Origin: Chitinophagaceae bacterium UBA4857
GTDB taxonomy: Bacteria; Bacteroidota; Bacteroidia; Chitinophagales; Chitinophagaceae
Assembly: GCA_002399735.1 (NCBI GenBank)
Contig: DHEF01000004.1
Coordinates: 121,014-185,013 of the forward strand
DNA: 64,000 nt
Reading direction: 5' to 3'
Below the pieces are notes generated by a model. That model was not told the DNA's origin, ran no database searches, and saw only the letters and a list, made by a program, of their open reading frames with translations. Below are positions 41,460 to 50,376 of the stretch, one piece after another. A program made the position numbers and the translations under genes. Position 1 is the stretch's first letter; each line of letters opens with the position of its first letter.

Positions 41460-43850
41460 ATGATGATAATGCGTAAAATATTTTTCTTGTTTTTTTTATT
41501 AGGTAGCATGGTGCATGCAGTAAAGGCACAACAGTTAGATGATGTGCTAAACAGGTATGCCAACGAATTTACCAATGAACGTTGTTACCTGCATTACGAT
41601 AAATCCAGCTATGGTCCCGGCGAAACCATTTGGTTTAAAGCGTATATAATGAAAGGTATTTTGCCCGCTACCGACAGTAAAAGTTTTTATGTCGATATTT
41701 CTGACGACAAAGGAAAACTGCTGGCGCATAATTTACTGCCCATGGTAGAGGGGGGCGCATCGGGCAATTTTGATATACCTATCACATACAAAGGAGAGTA
41801 CATTCATGTAAAAGCATACACAAAATGGATGCTGAATTTTGACACAGCTTTTTTATACAACAGAGATATTAAAGTTTTAGTAGGAAGACCCGGTAACGCC
41901 AAACCCTTACCGTCAGTAATTCCAACTATACAATTTTTTCCGGAAGGTGGTGATGCGATAAATGGGGTGGCTGCAAAAATTGCTTTTAAGGCCAATGATC
42001 AATGGGGTAAGCCTGTTAAAGTTACCGGTACCGTTGTAAATAACACAGGTGTTAAAGTAGCCGATATTAAAACCATGCATGATGGCATGGGTTGGTTTGC
42101 GCTAACACCTAAAAATGGAGAAAAATATACGGCCAAATGGAAAGATGAAAAAGGTAAAGATTATACTACTGCCTTACCTGCAGCAAAAGCAAACGGTGTA
42201 AACTTAGCGGTTATTAGTGGTGCAGATAAACGTACTATAAATGTAACGGCTAATGCGAACGATGCTGAGAGTTTACAAAAAGTAATTATTGTTGGCACCA
42301 TGCATCAGTTTAAGGTGTTTGAAGTGGTAAAAGATATTAGTGCGGGAAGTGCCACTGCCATTGTACCTACCAGTAGCTTAATAACAGGTATTTTAAATGT
42401 TACCGTATTTAACCAGGCGATGCAGCCGTTGGCAGAAAGAATATCTTTTGTAAATAATGACGATTATATTTTTAAACCTGATTTTAATGTAGATCATTGG
42501 GGATTAAGCAAACGTGCACGTAATAAAATTGATATATTGGTACCGGATAGTTTAGTAGCTAATTTATCTATAGCTGTTACCGATGTAAATATTGATAGCG
42601 ATAGCAGCACGAATATTTATTCGCATTTATTACTATCCAGTGAAATAAAAGGAATGGTGTTTAAACCATCTTATTATTTTGCTAACAATAACGACACTAC
42701 TGCGCAACACCTGGACTTAGTAATGCTTACACATGGCTGGCGTAGGTTTAATTGGGAGATGGTTACTAAAAACCAGTTTCCTAAAATTAATTACCCGATG
42801 GATAGTATGTACTTAACACTATCGGGGCAGGTAATGGGTTTATCACCATCACAAATGCGTGAGGCAGGAAGTATTACCATGTTGTTACCTAATCCAAACA
42901 AAGCACCGGATATTATTAATCTGCCGTTACAATCTAATGGCATGTTTATGGATTCTTCTTTGCTATTATTTGATACTTTAAAAGTTAATTACCAGGTAGG
43001 AGTAAAAAATAAATTCGGAGATCCTGTAGTTCGTTTTATGCCGGGCTTTTTACCGCCTTTGGCAAAAACAATGGCGGCAACCGGTAAGTATAACGAACGA
43101 TTTGGCGATACAACCGGCTTGGGCCATCATTGGTTTTGGGCTGAAGAGGCCGCAAGTTTATTACGCCAGTATGAAGGTTCGTTAATGGATGAAGTAGTAG
43201 TAAAAGCAAAAGCAAAAACACGTGTACAGGAAATGGATGAAAAGTATACCAGTGGAATGTTTTCGGGTGATGGTATTCAGTTTGATTTAACCGATGAATT
43301 AAGTGCTTTCAGTGCCATGGATATTTTCCAGTTCCTTCAAGGCCGTGTTGCCGGTTTGCAAGTATCGGGTACTGGTGCAAATACCCAATTAACATGGCGT
43401 GGTGGTACTCCCGGACTTTTTTTAAATGAAATGCAGTCCGATGTATCCATGGTGTCTAGTACTCCGGTTGCCGATATTGCTTATATAAAAGTATTCCGTC
43501 CGCCGTTTATGGGTGGTTTTGGTGGTGCTAATGGTGCCATTGCTATTTATACCCGTCGTGGAGATGATGTTAAACGTGAACCCGGCAAAGGGTTGGCTTC
43601 AGGTGTTGTAAAAGGTTATCAGGCTATTAAACAATTTTACTCGCCCAACTATGCCAACTACACACCCGAAAACGATAAAAAAGACATTCGTACCACCCTA
43701 TTCTGGAATCCTCAGCTTATAACAAACGGTAAGGATAATAAAGTAAGTGTTACATTTTATAATAACGATATCAGTGAATCCTTCCGCGTAATTATTGAAG
43801 GTATTACACGAGATGGCCGCATGACAAGGATAGAACAGATTATGGAGTAA
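41460..43850 (+). CDS. MG2-type surface protein with isolated TonB-receptor plug domain
   Basis: A 796-aa exported protein (signal peptide, VKAQQ at ~23). The N-terminal part has a macroglobulin MG2-like domain: ERCYLHYDKSSYGPGETIWFKAYI and GNFDIPITYKGEYIHVKAYT. Beta-sandwich modules follow. Residues ~615-705 are a TonB-dependent receptor plug (IFQFLQGRVAGLQVSG, ANGAIAIYTRRGD), but no 22-strand barrel follows; the protein ends after a further MG-like segment (ITNGKDNKVSVTFYNND). Proteins of this kind are frequent in Bacteroidota and their function is not known. Several ATGs crowd the start (41460, 41463, 41469); the signal peptide fits any of them. A terminator follows. Confidence 0.82.
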   Translation: MMIMRKIFFLFFLLGSMVHAVKAQQLDDVLNRYANEFTNERCYLHYDKSSYGPGETIWFKAYIMKGILPATDSKSFYVDISDDKGKLLAHNLLPMVEGGASGNFDIPITYKGEYIHVKAYTKWMLNFDTAFLYNRDIKVLVGRPGNAKPLPSVIPTIQFFPEGGDAINGVAAKIAFKANDQWGKPVKVTGTVVNNTGVKVADIKTMHDGMGWFALTPKNGEKYTAKWKDEKGKDYTTALPAAKANGVNLAVISGADKRTINVTANANDAESLQKVIIVGTMHQFKVFEVVKDISAGSATAIVPTSSLITGILNVTVFNQAMQPLAERISFVNNDDYIFKPDFNVDHWGLSKRARNKIDILVPDSLVANLSIAVTDVNIDSDSSTNIYSHLLLSSEIKGMVFKPSYYFANNNDTTAQHLDLVMLTHGWRRFNWEMVTKNQFPKINYPMDSMYLTLSGQVMGLSPSQMREAGSITMLLPNPNKAPDIINLPLQSNGMFMDSSLLLFDTLKVNYQVGVKNKFGDPVVRFMPGFLPPLAKTMAATGKYNERFGDTTGLGHHWFWAEEAASLLRQYEGSLMDEVVVKAKAKTRVQEMDEKYTSGMFSGDGIQFDLTDELSAFSAMDIFQFLQGRVAGLQVSGTGANTQLTWRGGTPGLFLNEMQSDVSMVSSTPVADIAYIKVFRPPFMGGFGGANGAIAIYTRRGDDVKREPGKGLASGVVKGYQAIKQFYSPNYANYTPENDKKDIRTTLFWNPQLITNGKDNKVSVTFYNNDISESFRVIIEGITRDGRMTRIEQIME

Positions 43851-43861
43851 CATAATATTTT

Positions 43862-43890
43862 AGCCCATCGTTTTTTGATGGGCTTTTTTA
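43862..43890 (+). terminator. Intrinsic terminator of the MG2/plug gene
   Basis: An 8-bp stem AGCCCATC (43862-43869) and GATGGGCT (43877-43884) with a 7-nt loop and six T, 11 bp after the stop. Confidence 0.85.
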
Positions 43891-44344
43891 TGTTATCAAC
43901 TGCATTGCTACTATGCCCCCAGCCCCTAAAGGGGAGTTTGGTTGCGTCGCACTCTTCAACGTCCAGTAATTCCATTGAGCATTTTACAAGTTTCCTATTT
44001 TATCGGAAAACCTCATTGGCACATTTCCAAATTATCAAATTTTCAAATTGTTCCCTGTTGTGTCACTCACTGCATCGGTTGGTAATTCTATTCAGCATTG
44101 TGCTGGTATCCGTTAAATATGCAATAACCTATATTGCCTAAAGTATTTGCTGTCAAAGTATTCATTATTTTAATCTAAGTTTAATGTAGTACTAATCTGA
44201 CATATACTGTAGTATAGCCCTTTTTAATTTTTACTTTTCCTTTTTAATTCACAATCAGACACCCCAATACTTTTCACACTTCTGTTTGGCTATTTACTTT
44301 TATTTTTGCCTTTTGTAACCAAACCACCTTGGAGACCTTTTTCC
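43891..44344. repeat. Repeat-mosaic spacer before the GH63-like gene
   Basis: Contains GCCCCTAAAGGGG (about 43922-43934), TTGCGTCGCACTC (43942-43954), AGTAATTCCATTGAGCATTT, TCGGAAAACCTCATTG (43997-44012), TCAAATTTTCAAATTGTT, and GGTAATTCTATTCAGCATTG (~44081), all shared with other spacers. The right half is AT-rich and should hold the promoter of the next gene. No gene was seen. Confidence 0.7.
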
Positions 44345-47032
44345 ATGATGACAGCAGAACACCAACGTTTGGCAGTAAACGCCAAAAAAGCAATTCCTCT
44401 GGCTCAGTGGGGGCCATACTTAAGCGAGAGGCAGTGGGGTACCGTACGTGAAGATTATAGTGCTCATGGCGACGCATGGCATTACTTTCCATTTGAACAT
44501 GCTCATTGCCGTAGTTATTTATGGGGCGAAGACGGCCTGGCCGGTATCTCAGACTATTTTGGAAATATTTGTTTTGCTATTTCATTATGGAATGGTAAAG
44601 ACGAAATTTTAAAAGAACGGTTATTTGGTTTAGCTAATCCCCAAGGTAACCACGGCGAAGATGTAAAGGAACTGTATTATTACCTTGATAATATACCTAC
44701 GCACTATTACATGGAATATCTGTATAAATATCCACAACAGGCATTTCCATACCAGGAATTACGTGACAAAAACAGAGAGAAAAGCAGAGACGAACCTGAG
44801 TATGAAATACTGGATACCGAAGTGTTTAAACAGAATGAGTACTTCGATGTTAAAGTAACATATGCCAAACAATCAGCCGAAGATATTTTTATAAAAATTG
44901 ATATAACCAACAGGTATACCAAAGCAGCCGAAATAACATTACTGCCCACTGTTTGGTTTTACAACCGTTGGCAAAGAGGTAACTTTAAACAAAAGCCTTC
45001 CATTACAACGTTAGATAAAACATCGGTTAAGTTAACGCATGAAAGAATGGAAGACTATTTCTTTTACTTTCAACCTGCCGATAAAACGCTGTTTACCGAA
45101 AACGAAACGAATAAAGAAATTGTAACGGGCCAACCCAACGAAAGTATTTATACAAAAGATGCTTTTAATACGGCTATTATAAAAGGCGAGAACTTAAATG
45201 CATTAACAAAGAAAAAATCGGGTACCAAGTTTTCGCCGGTATATAAAGTGAAGGTAGAAGGTGGCGCTACCACCACCGTTTATTGCAGGTTAACCAACAA
45301 ACAAACCGATAAACCTTTTCCGCAAAACTTTGCGTACGTTTTTAACTTGCGTAAAAAAGAAGCTGATGATTTTTATGCGGCTATTTTGCCCAAAGATGTA
45401 AATGAAGATAAAGCGAATATACAAAGGCAGGCGTTGGCCGGTATTTTGTGGAGCAAACAATACTATCACTTTGATGTAGAAGAATGGTTGACAGAAAGCG
45501 ATGGTATTACACCCGTTAGCCAATCGAAAATGACGGGCCGTAATAACGACTGGAAACACCTTAAAAATCAGGATATTATTTTAATGCCCGATAAGTGGGA
45601 ATATCCCTGGTATGCGGCATGGGATCTGGCTTTTCAATGTATTCCCATGGCAGTAGTAGATCCTACTTTTGCTAAACACCAGTTATTGCTGGTAATGCGT
45701 GAGTGGTACATGAAACCAGATGGACAATTACCCGCCTATGAATGGAATTTTAGTGATGTAAACCCTCCGGTACAAGCCTGGGCTGCCATGAAAATTTACA
45801 ACATTGAAAAGAAACAAAAAGGCAGGGGCGATGTTGATTTTTTAAAGAAGGTATTTCATAAACTGCTTATCAATTTTACGTGGTGGATTAACCGTAAAGA
45901 CGTAAACGGTAATAATATATTTGAAGGTGGCTTTTTGGGGCTGGATAATATTGGGGTATTTAACCGCAGTTTTCATTTTCCCGGTGAAATACAATTAGAG
46001 CAAGCCGATGGCACCAGTTGGATGGGAACCTATGCGTTGGACATGATGGATATTGCTATTGAAATAGCGGTGCATGACAGCTCGTTTGAAGATACAGCTA
46101 CTAAGTTTTTTGAACACTTTGTGCTCATTGCCGAATCGTTAAACGAACATGGCTTATGGAACGAAGAGGACCGTTTCTTTTACGATGTATTGTGCGTAAC
46201 GGGCGCCGAGCCTGTACCATTACGTATTCAATCAGTAGTGGGTATTTCGCCTTTATATGCCGTATCAACCATTAGCAAAGAAAAACTGGATAAACTACCC
46301 GATTTTAAAAAACGTATTACCTGGTTTGAAGATTTCAGAAAAAAGAATAACAAGTTCTGGCCAAATGAAGAACGCAGTGAGGATGAAGAAATATTGTTAT
46401 CATTAATACAGAAAGACCGATTGATTGATTTGTTACAACGTTTATTGGATGAGGATGGGTTTTTATCTCCCGGTGGTATAAGGGCATTGTCAAAATACCA
46501 CGAGCAAAACCCTTACTCAGTAATGGTGGATAATAACACGTATAGCATTCGTTACGATCCGGGCGACTCTACTTCTGATATGTTTGGTGGCAATAGTAAC
46601 TGGCGTGGTCCTGTTTGGATGCCGATTAACTTTATCATCATTCGTTCCATTATGAAATATGGCGTGTTTTATGGCGATAGTTTACAAGTAGAATATCCAA
46701 CAGGTTCGGGTAATAAACTAAACCTGCAACAGGTTGCCAAAGAATTATCTAAAAGAGTGGTAAGCATATTTGAACGTGATGGCGAAAATGGCCGTCGTTT
46801 GTTTGGTGACTATAATTGGTTTTACAATCAGTCAGGTAACCAGCACCTGATAAATTACTTTGAATATTTTCATGGTGACAGCGGCCGTGGCCTTGGTGCA
46901 TCGCACCAAACTGGTTGGACCGCCCTGGTAGCCGAACTTATTAGCGAATACGATGACCGTGATGGTGGCGTAAGATTGGATGATGAAGTGGTGCCGAATG
47001 AAGCATCGCTGGGTTATATTGGAGATATTTAG
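44345..47032 (+). CDS. GH63-like (MGH1-type) glucosidase, cytoplasmic
   Basis: An ~895-aa protein of the bacterial GH63/MGH1-like (alpha/alpha)6 group. Motifs are QWGPYLSERQWGTVREDYS, HCRSYLWGEDGLAGISD, YPWYAAWDLAFQCIP (WD acid region), QLPAYEWNFSDVNPP, LDNIGVFNRS and NSNWRGPVWMPINFI. Family members hydrolyse alpha-glucosides or mannosyl/glucosyl-glycerate-type substrates; the exact substrate is not predictable. No signal peptide is present, so it acts inside the cell. A longer frame starts at a TTG (44306), but the ATG at 44345 (or 44348) removes an unconserved leader and is preferred. It is not in an operon with other sugar genes. Confidence 0.83.
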   Translation: MMTAEHQRLAVNAKKAIPLAQWGPYLSERQWGTVREDYSAHGDAWHYFPFEHAHCRSYLWGEDGLAGISDYFGNICFAISLWNGKDEILKERLFGLANPQGNHGEDVKELYYYLDNIPTHYYMEYLYKYPQQAFPYQELRDKNREKSRDEPEYEILDTEVFKQNEYFDVKVTYAKQSAEDIFIKIDITNRYTKAAEITLLPTVWFYNRWQRGNFKQKPSITTLDKTSVKLTHERMEDYFFYFQPADKTLFTENETNKEIVTGQPNESIYTKDAFNTAIIKGENLNALTKKKSGTKFSPVYKVKVEGGATTTVYCRLTNKQTDKPFPQNFAYVFNLRKKEADDFYAAILPKDVNEDKANIQRQALAGILWSKQYYHFDVEEWLTESDGITPVSQSKMTGRNNDWKHLKNQDIILMPDKWEYPWYAAWDLAFQCIPMAVVDPTFAKHQLLLVMREWYMKPDGQLPAYEWNFSDVNPPVQAWAAMKIYNIEKKQKGRGDVDFLKKVFHKLLINFTWWINRKDVNGNNIFEGGFLGLDNIGVFNRSFHFPGEIQLEQADGTSWMGTYALDMMDIAIEIAVHDSSFEDTATKFFEHFVLIAESLNEHGLWNEEDRFFYDVLCVTGAEPVPLRIQSVVGISPLYAVSTISKEKLDKLPDFKKRITWFEDFRKKNNKFWPNEERSEDEEILLSLIQKDRLIDLLQRLLDEDGFLSPGGIRALSKYHEQNPYSVMVDNNTYSIRYDPGDSTSDMFGGNSNWRGPVWMPINFIIIRSIMKYGVFYGDSLQVEYPTGSGNKLNLQQVAKELSKRVVSIFERDGENGRRLFGDYNWFYNQSGNQHLINYFEYFHGDSGRGLGASHQTGWTALVAELISEYDDRDGGVRLDDEVVPNEASLGYIGDI

Positions 47033-47301
47033 TTAATAGTTCATTGTTAATGGTTAATAGTAGAGATGCCATGCTGGCGTCTCTTACGTATTTTAACCAC
47101 AGAGTTAAAGGAGTTTTATCACAGAGGTACACGGAGTTTTTTATAGCAGTTTATTGGTGCAACTCTGTGCAGACCCTCTGTGCAACTCGGTGGTTAAACT
47201 ATTTTCCATTTATGCAGAAAACCTGCACATTGCTCAATAGAATTACTGCAGTACAAGAGTGCGACGCAAGGGGCGTTGATAGTAGTACTGCAGCTGACAA
47301 A
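47033..47301. repeat. Spacer with GACGCC palindrome, CTCTGTG and TGCGTCGCAC modules
   Basis: A 23-bp palindromic module (47062-47084; AGAGATGCCA and TGGCGTCTCT arms) is followed by CACAGAGGTACACGGAG and CAACTCTGTGCAGACCC repeats (47097-47205), then CTCAATAGAATTACTGCAG and GAGTGCGACGCAA (47257-47269). The same modules occur in the same general order at 50098-50350. No gene was seen. Confidence 0.75.
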
Positions 47302-47340
47302 ACAAAAAAATAGATCTCCGAAAAGAGATCTATTTTTTGT
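47302..47340. terminator. Bidirectional terminator between the GH63-like and AraC genes
   Basis: A near-symmetric hairpin, ATAGATCTC (47310-47318) and GAGATCTAT (47325-47333), has A-rich sequence before and T-rich sequence after, so it can end transcription in both directions between these convergent genes. Confidence 0.8.
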
Positions 47341-47367
47341 TAGGGCAAGCGGTTTCTCATTTTTTTA

Positions 47368-48297
47368 TTAAGCTCTAAAAGAATTTTGATAAGTGCCGGG
47401 TGTAACACCTTCCGTTTTTTTAAATAATCGTACAAAATAATTTACATCAGAAAAGCCACATTGCAGGCCGACATCCGTAATACTATTGCTGTCGTTAGCC
47501 AGTAATTGTTTGGCAAGTTTTATTCTTTCTCTGTTGATGTATTCAAGTGGGGTAATACCAAACTGCTCCTTAAACCATTTAAAAAACATATTGCGGCTTA
47601 AGTAAGCTTTGCGGCTAAGTACATCAACCGAAATTTTATCGGTTAAATTATCATGTATATAATGCAATACATAATGCAGGCGACTATGATTGGTGTTAGC
47701 GCTTGCTTCTGATTCTATTTGTAATAAATGCTGGCTTTGTACCAGGCGTATTAATAATTCTTTCAAGCTTAAATCGGCAAAAATGTTTTTAGCAGTATCG
47801 GCACTGCTGCATACACGAATAAGTTTGTTAATCAAATCTGCAATCTCCGTATCGTTGGCAAAATGATATTGGTTAAACTGCAACTTCCAATCGGTGCCGC
47901 TTGTTTTTTCTTCAGTATTGTAATACGTGTTTAAATATTGCAAGGTGTTGTTAATGTAACTTCCATCAACAGCCAAGGCAATACATTGCGATGGTGTGTC
48001 GTTGCTTGCTTCCGGAAAATCAATCACCATGGTTTCATTAGCCGGTATAATAACCGATTCGCCAGGCAGATATTCAAATTCAGGTTTATCGTACAAATGC
48101 ATTATTTTTTTGCCACGCACCATACTGGTTATAACAAAGTCGTTAAAAGTAAGGGGTAGCCTGTAAGTTTGCTGGTAACATTCAAATACATTTAACTCAC
48201 AGTTATCCAGGTTAAACACACGCCTGTTTTCCACCAAGGTATCCAGTTTGTCAGGATGCGTTAAATCTATTTTTCGCAAAAAGTTTCGTACCGGCAC
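47368..48297 (-). CDS. AraC-family regulator divergent from aldehyde dehydrogenase
   Basis: A 309-aa regulator. The N-terminal half fits the AraC_N cupin-like domain (VITSMVRGKKIMHLY, GESVIIPANETMVIDFPEAS). The C-terminal ~100 residues contain the double HTH (KISVDVLSRKAYLSRNMFFKWFKEQFG and SITDVGLQCGFSDVNYFVRLFKKTEGVTP). The start is a GTG (48297); no in-frame ATG fits upstream. It is divergent from the ALDH gene across 167 bp containing four TACAAT-type direct repeats, so it very likely controls that gene and perhaps itself. Related AraC_N regulators beside ALDH genes respond to alcohols or aldehydes, but the ligand here is unknown. Confidence 0.88.
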   Translation of the reverse strand: MPVRNFLRKIDLTHPDKLDTLVENRRVFNLDNCELNVFECYQQTYRLPLTFNDFVITSMVRGKKIMHLYDKPEFEYLPGESVIIPANETMVIDFPEASNDTPSQCIALAVDGSYINNTLQYLNTYYNTEEKTSGTDWKLQFNQYHFANDTEIADLINKLIRVCSSADTAKNIFADLSLKELLIRLVQSQHLLQIESEASANTNHSRLHYVLHYIHDNLTDKISVDVLSRKAYLSRNMFFKWFKEQFGITPLEYINRERIKLAKQLLANDSNSITDVGLQCGFSDVNYFVRLFKKTEGVTPGTYQNSFRA

Positions 48298-48321
48298 AGG
48301 CGTAAATATTAGGTGAAATAA

Positions 48322-48397
48322 TACAATGTTAAGTTACTGCTATTAATTAGTACAATCATCACCGGGGGTACAATCGTACTACAAGTAAATACAATTA
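48322..48397. promoter_or_regulatory. Four TACAAT direct repeats, candidate AraC operator
   Basis: TACAATGT (48322-48329), TACAATCA (48351-48358), TACAATCG (48369-48376) and TACAATTA (48390-48397) lie in the same orientation with start-to-start steps of 29, 18 and 21 bp, close to whole helical turns. Direct half-sites about two turns apart are what AraC-type proteins bind. They lie 68-143 bp before the ALDH start. Confidence 0.55.
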
Positions 48398-48464
48398 TGC
48401 GTAGGTTTTGTTGATATAAAATGAAAATTAGCGTATTGTTTAACGATTAAAAATTAGCTTGACC

Positions 48465-49997
48465 ATGAGTACTACTACAGCAGCTGCACCTGCTTCAAGT
48501 GCAGTTAAACGTCCTTCTTTTAAAGAAAAATACGAACATTACATTGACGGTGAATGGGTTGCACCGGACAGCGGTGAATACTTTGATAATATTTCTCCCC
48601 TTGATGGCAAAGCCTTTACCAAGGCGGCCCGCGGTAATGCCAAAGATGTAGATAAAGCTATTGATGCAGCGCAAGAGGCATTTAAAACCTGGGGTAAATC
48701 ATCGGCCGCATCCCGTAGTAATGTGTTACTAAAAATTGCACAATTAATAGAAGATAACCTGGAATATTTGGCAGCGGTTGAAACCATTGATAATGGTAAA
48801 GCCATTCGTGAAACACGTGCAGCCGATTTACCCTTGGTTATAGATCATTTCCGGTATTTTGCCGGCGTTATACGCAGTGAGGAAGGAACCGTGAGTGAAC
48901 ATGATGAAACAACGGTGAGTATTAATTTACATGAACCTATTGGTGTGGTGGGGCAGATTATTCCATGGAATTTTCCGTTGTTAATGGCCACCTGGAAAAT
49001 TGCACCGGCACTGGCTGCAGGTTGTACTATTGTAGTAAAACCGGCCGAGCAAACACCAACCAGTATTATGGTATTAATGGAACTGGTTGGTCATTTATTA
49101 CCCAAAGGTGTTTTAAATATTGTTACAGGTTTTGGTGTAGAAGCTGGCAAACCCCTGGCATCATCGCCACGTATCAATAAAGTGGCTTTCACCGGCGAAA
49201 CAACAACGGGGCGTTTAATTATGCAATACGCATCCGAAAATTTAATTCCGGTGACGATGGAGTTAGGTGGTAAAAGTCCCAATATATTTTTTGAAAGTGT
49301 GGCCGATGCCGACGATGATTTTTTTGATAAAGCGGTAGAAGGAGCGGTAATGTTTGCGCTAAACAGTGGCGAAATTTGTACCTGCCCCAGTCGTATTTTA
49401 GTACACGAAAATATTTACGACAAATTTATACAACGTGTTATACAGCGCACCCAAGCTATTAAATTAGGTAATCCGTTAGATGGAACAGTAATGATGGGTG
49501 CACAGGCCTCCGAAGATCAGTATAAAAAAATACTAAGCTATTTAGATATTGGTAAACAAGAAGGTGCCGAAGTATTAACCGGTGGTGAAGCCTTTCATCA
49601 AAACAGTGGTTTAGAGCATGGTTATTATATACAACCAACCATTTTTAAGGGCCATAATAAAATGCGAATTTTCCAGGAAGAAATTTTTGGTCCTGTTGTT
49701 GCTGTAACAACTTTTAAAACCACCGAAGAAGCAATTGCCATTGCCAATGATACTTTGTATGGCTTGGGTGCTGGTGTGTGGACACGTGATGCGCATGAGC
49801 TATATCAGGTGCCGAGGGCTATACAAGCCGGACGTGTGTGGGTTAATAACTACCATGCATATCCTGCGCATGCACCGTTTGGAGGTTACAAAAAATCGGG
49901 CTTTGGCCGCGAAACACATAAAATGATGTTGAATCATTATCGCCAGACAAAAAATATGCTTATATCATATAGCAAACAAAAACTTGGTTTTTTTTAA
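48465..49997 (+). CDS. NAD(P)-dependent aldehyde dehydrogenase
   Basis: A 510-aa enzyme of the ALDH superfamily, close to the acetaldehyde/AldB-ExaC type. Landmarks are GQIIPWNFPLLMATWKIAPALAAG (cofactor cleft), AFTGETTTGR, MELGGKSPN with general-base Glu266, GEICTCPSR with catalytic Cys305 and EEIFGPVV. It oxidises aldehydes to acids in the cytoplasm. The frame opens at a TTG (48459), but the ATG two codons later is a normal start. Divergent from an AraC regulator and followed by a DUF779 gene, a pairing often seen with this ALDH type. A terminator at 50023 suggests mainly monocistronic expression. Confidence 0.94.
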   Translation: MSTTTAAAPASSAVKRPSFKEKYEHYIDGEWVAPDSGEYFDNISPLDGKAFTKAARGNAKDVDKAIDAAQEAFKTWGKSSAASRSNVLLKIAQLIEDNLEYLAAVETIDNGKAIRETRAADLPLVIDHFRYFAGVIRSEEGTVSEHDETTVSINLHEPIGVVGQIIPWNFPLLMATWKIAPALAAGCTIVVKPAEQTPTSIMVLMELVGHLLPKGVLNIVTGFGVEAGKPLASSPRINKVAFTGETTTGRLIMQYASENLIPVTMELGGKSPNIFFESVADADDDFFDKAVEGAVMFALNSGEICTCPSRILVHENIYDKFIQRVIQRTQAIKLGNPLDGTVMMGAQASEDQYKKILSYLDIGKQEGAEVLTGGEAFHQNSGLEHGYYIQPTIFKGHNKMRIFQEEIFGPVVAVTTFKTTEEAIAIANDTLYGLGAGVWTRDAHELYQVPRAIQAGRVWVNNYHAYPAHAPFGGYKKSGFGRETHKMMLNHYRQTKNMLISYSKQKLGFF

Positions 49998-50022
49998 GGC
50001 AAGGCAAGCAATGTTAAAAAAC

Positions 50023-50055
50023 AAAACGGTGGCGTAAGCCACTGTTTTTTGTTTT
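50023..50055 (+). terminator. Intrinsic terminator of the aldehyde dehydrogenase gene
   Basis: An 11-bp stem AAAACGGTGGC (50023-50033) and GCCACTGTTTT (50038-50048), with one G-T pair and a GTAA loop, followed by a T-rich tract. Confidence 0.85.
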
Positions 50056-50376
50056 TTTATTTAGTCAACAGCATTACTACTATCATCATCTGTTGTGTCA
50101 CTCACTTGTGCTGCAACAATTCTATTGGCCATTTTGCAGTACCCCGTATTTTAATCGGGGCCGTTCGGTAATTCTATTCAGCATTGTGCAGGTTTTCTTT
50201 ACGGATGCAAAGAAATTGTATCACAGAGTTGCTCAGAGGGTTTGCACAGAGGTACACAGAGAGCAACATCAGAACTCTGTGTACCTCTGTGATTAAACTC
50301 CAATAAACTCTGTGGTAAAAAACAAAAGAGACGCCAGCATGGCGTCTCTACAATTAACAAATAACAATTAATTCAA
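50056..50376. repeat. Repeat-mosaic spacer between ALDH and DUF779 genes
   Basis: Contains GTTGTGTCACTCACTTGTGC, AATTCTATTGGCCATTTTGC, ACCCCGTATTTTAATCGGGG (50141-50160, matching 36968-36987), GGTAATTCTATTCAGCATTG, CTCTGTGTACCTCTGTG modules (50218-50316), and a perfect palindromic module at 50327-50349 (arms AGAGACGCCA and TGGCGTCTCT). It separates two genes that are usually tightly linked. No gene was seen. Confidence 0.78.

Noticed and set aside
44306..44344. TTG start extending the GH63-like protein by 13 residues
   Set aside because: A tandem ATG lies at 44345-44350 directly before the conserved region; the extension is not protein-like.
47044..47313. 89-aa ORF between the GH63-like and AraC genes
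   Set aside because: It consists of repeat modules (GACGCC palindrome, CTCTGTG text, TGCGTCGCAC) read in frame and ends at the terminator.
36736..50376. Spacer repeats considered as CRISPR arrays
   Set aside because: The modules are of several kinds, irregularly spaced, with no equal-length unique spacers, and no cas genes are present.
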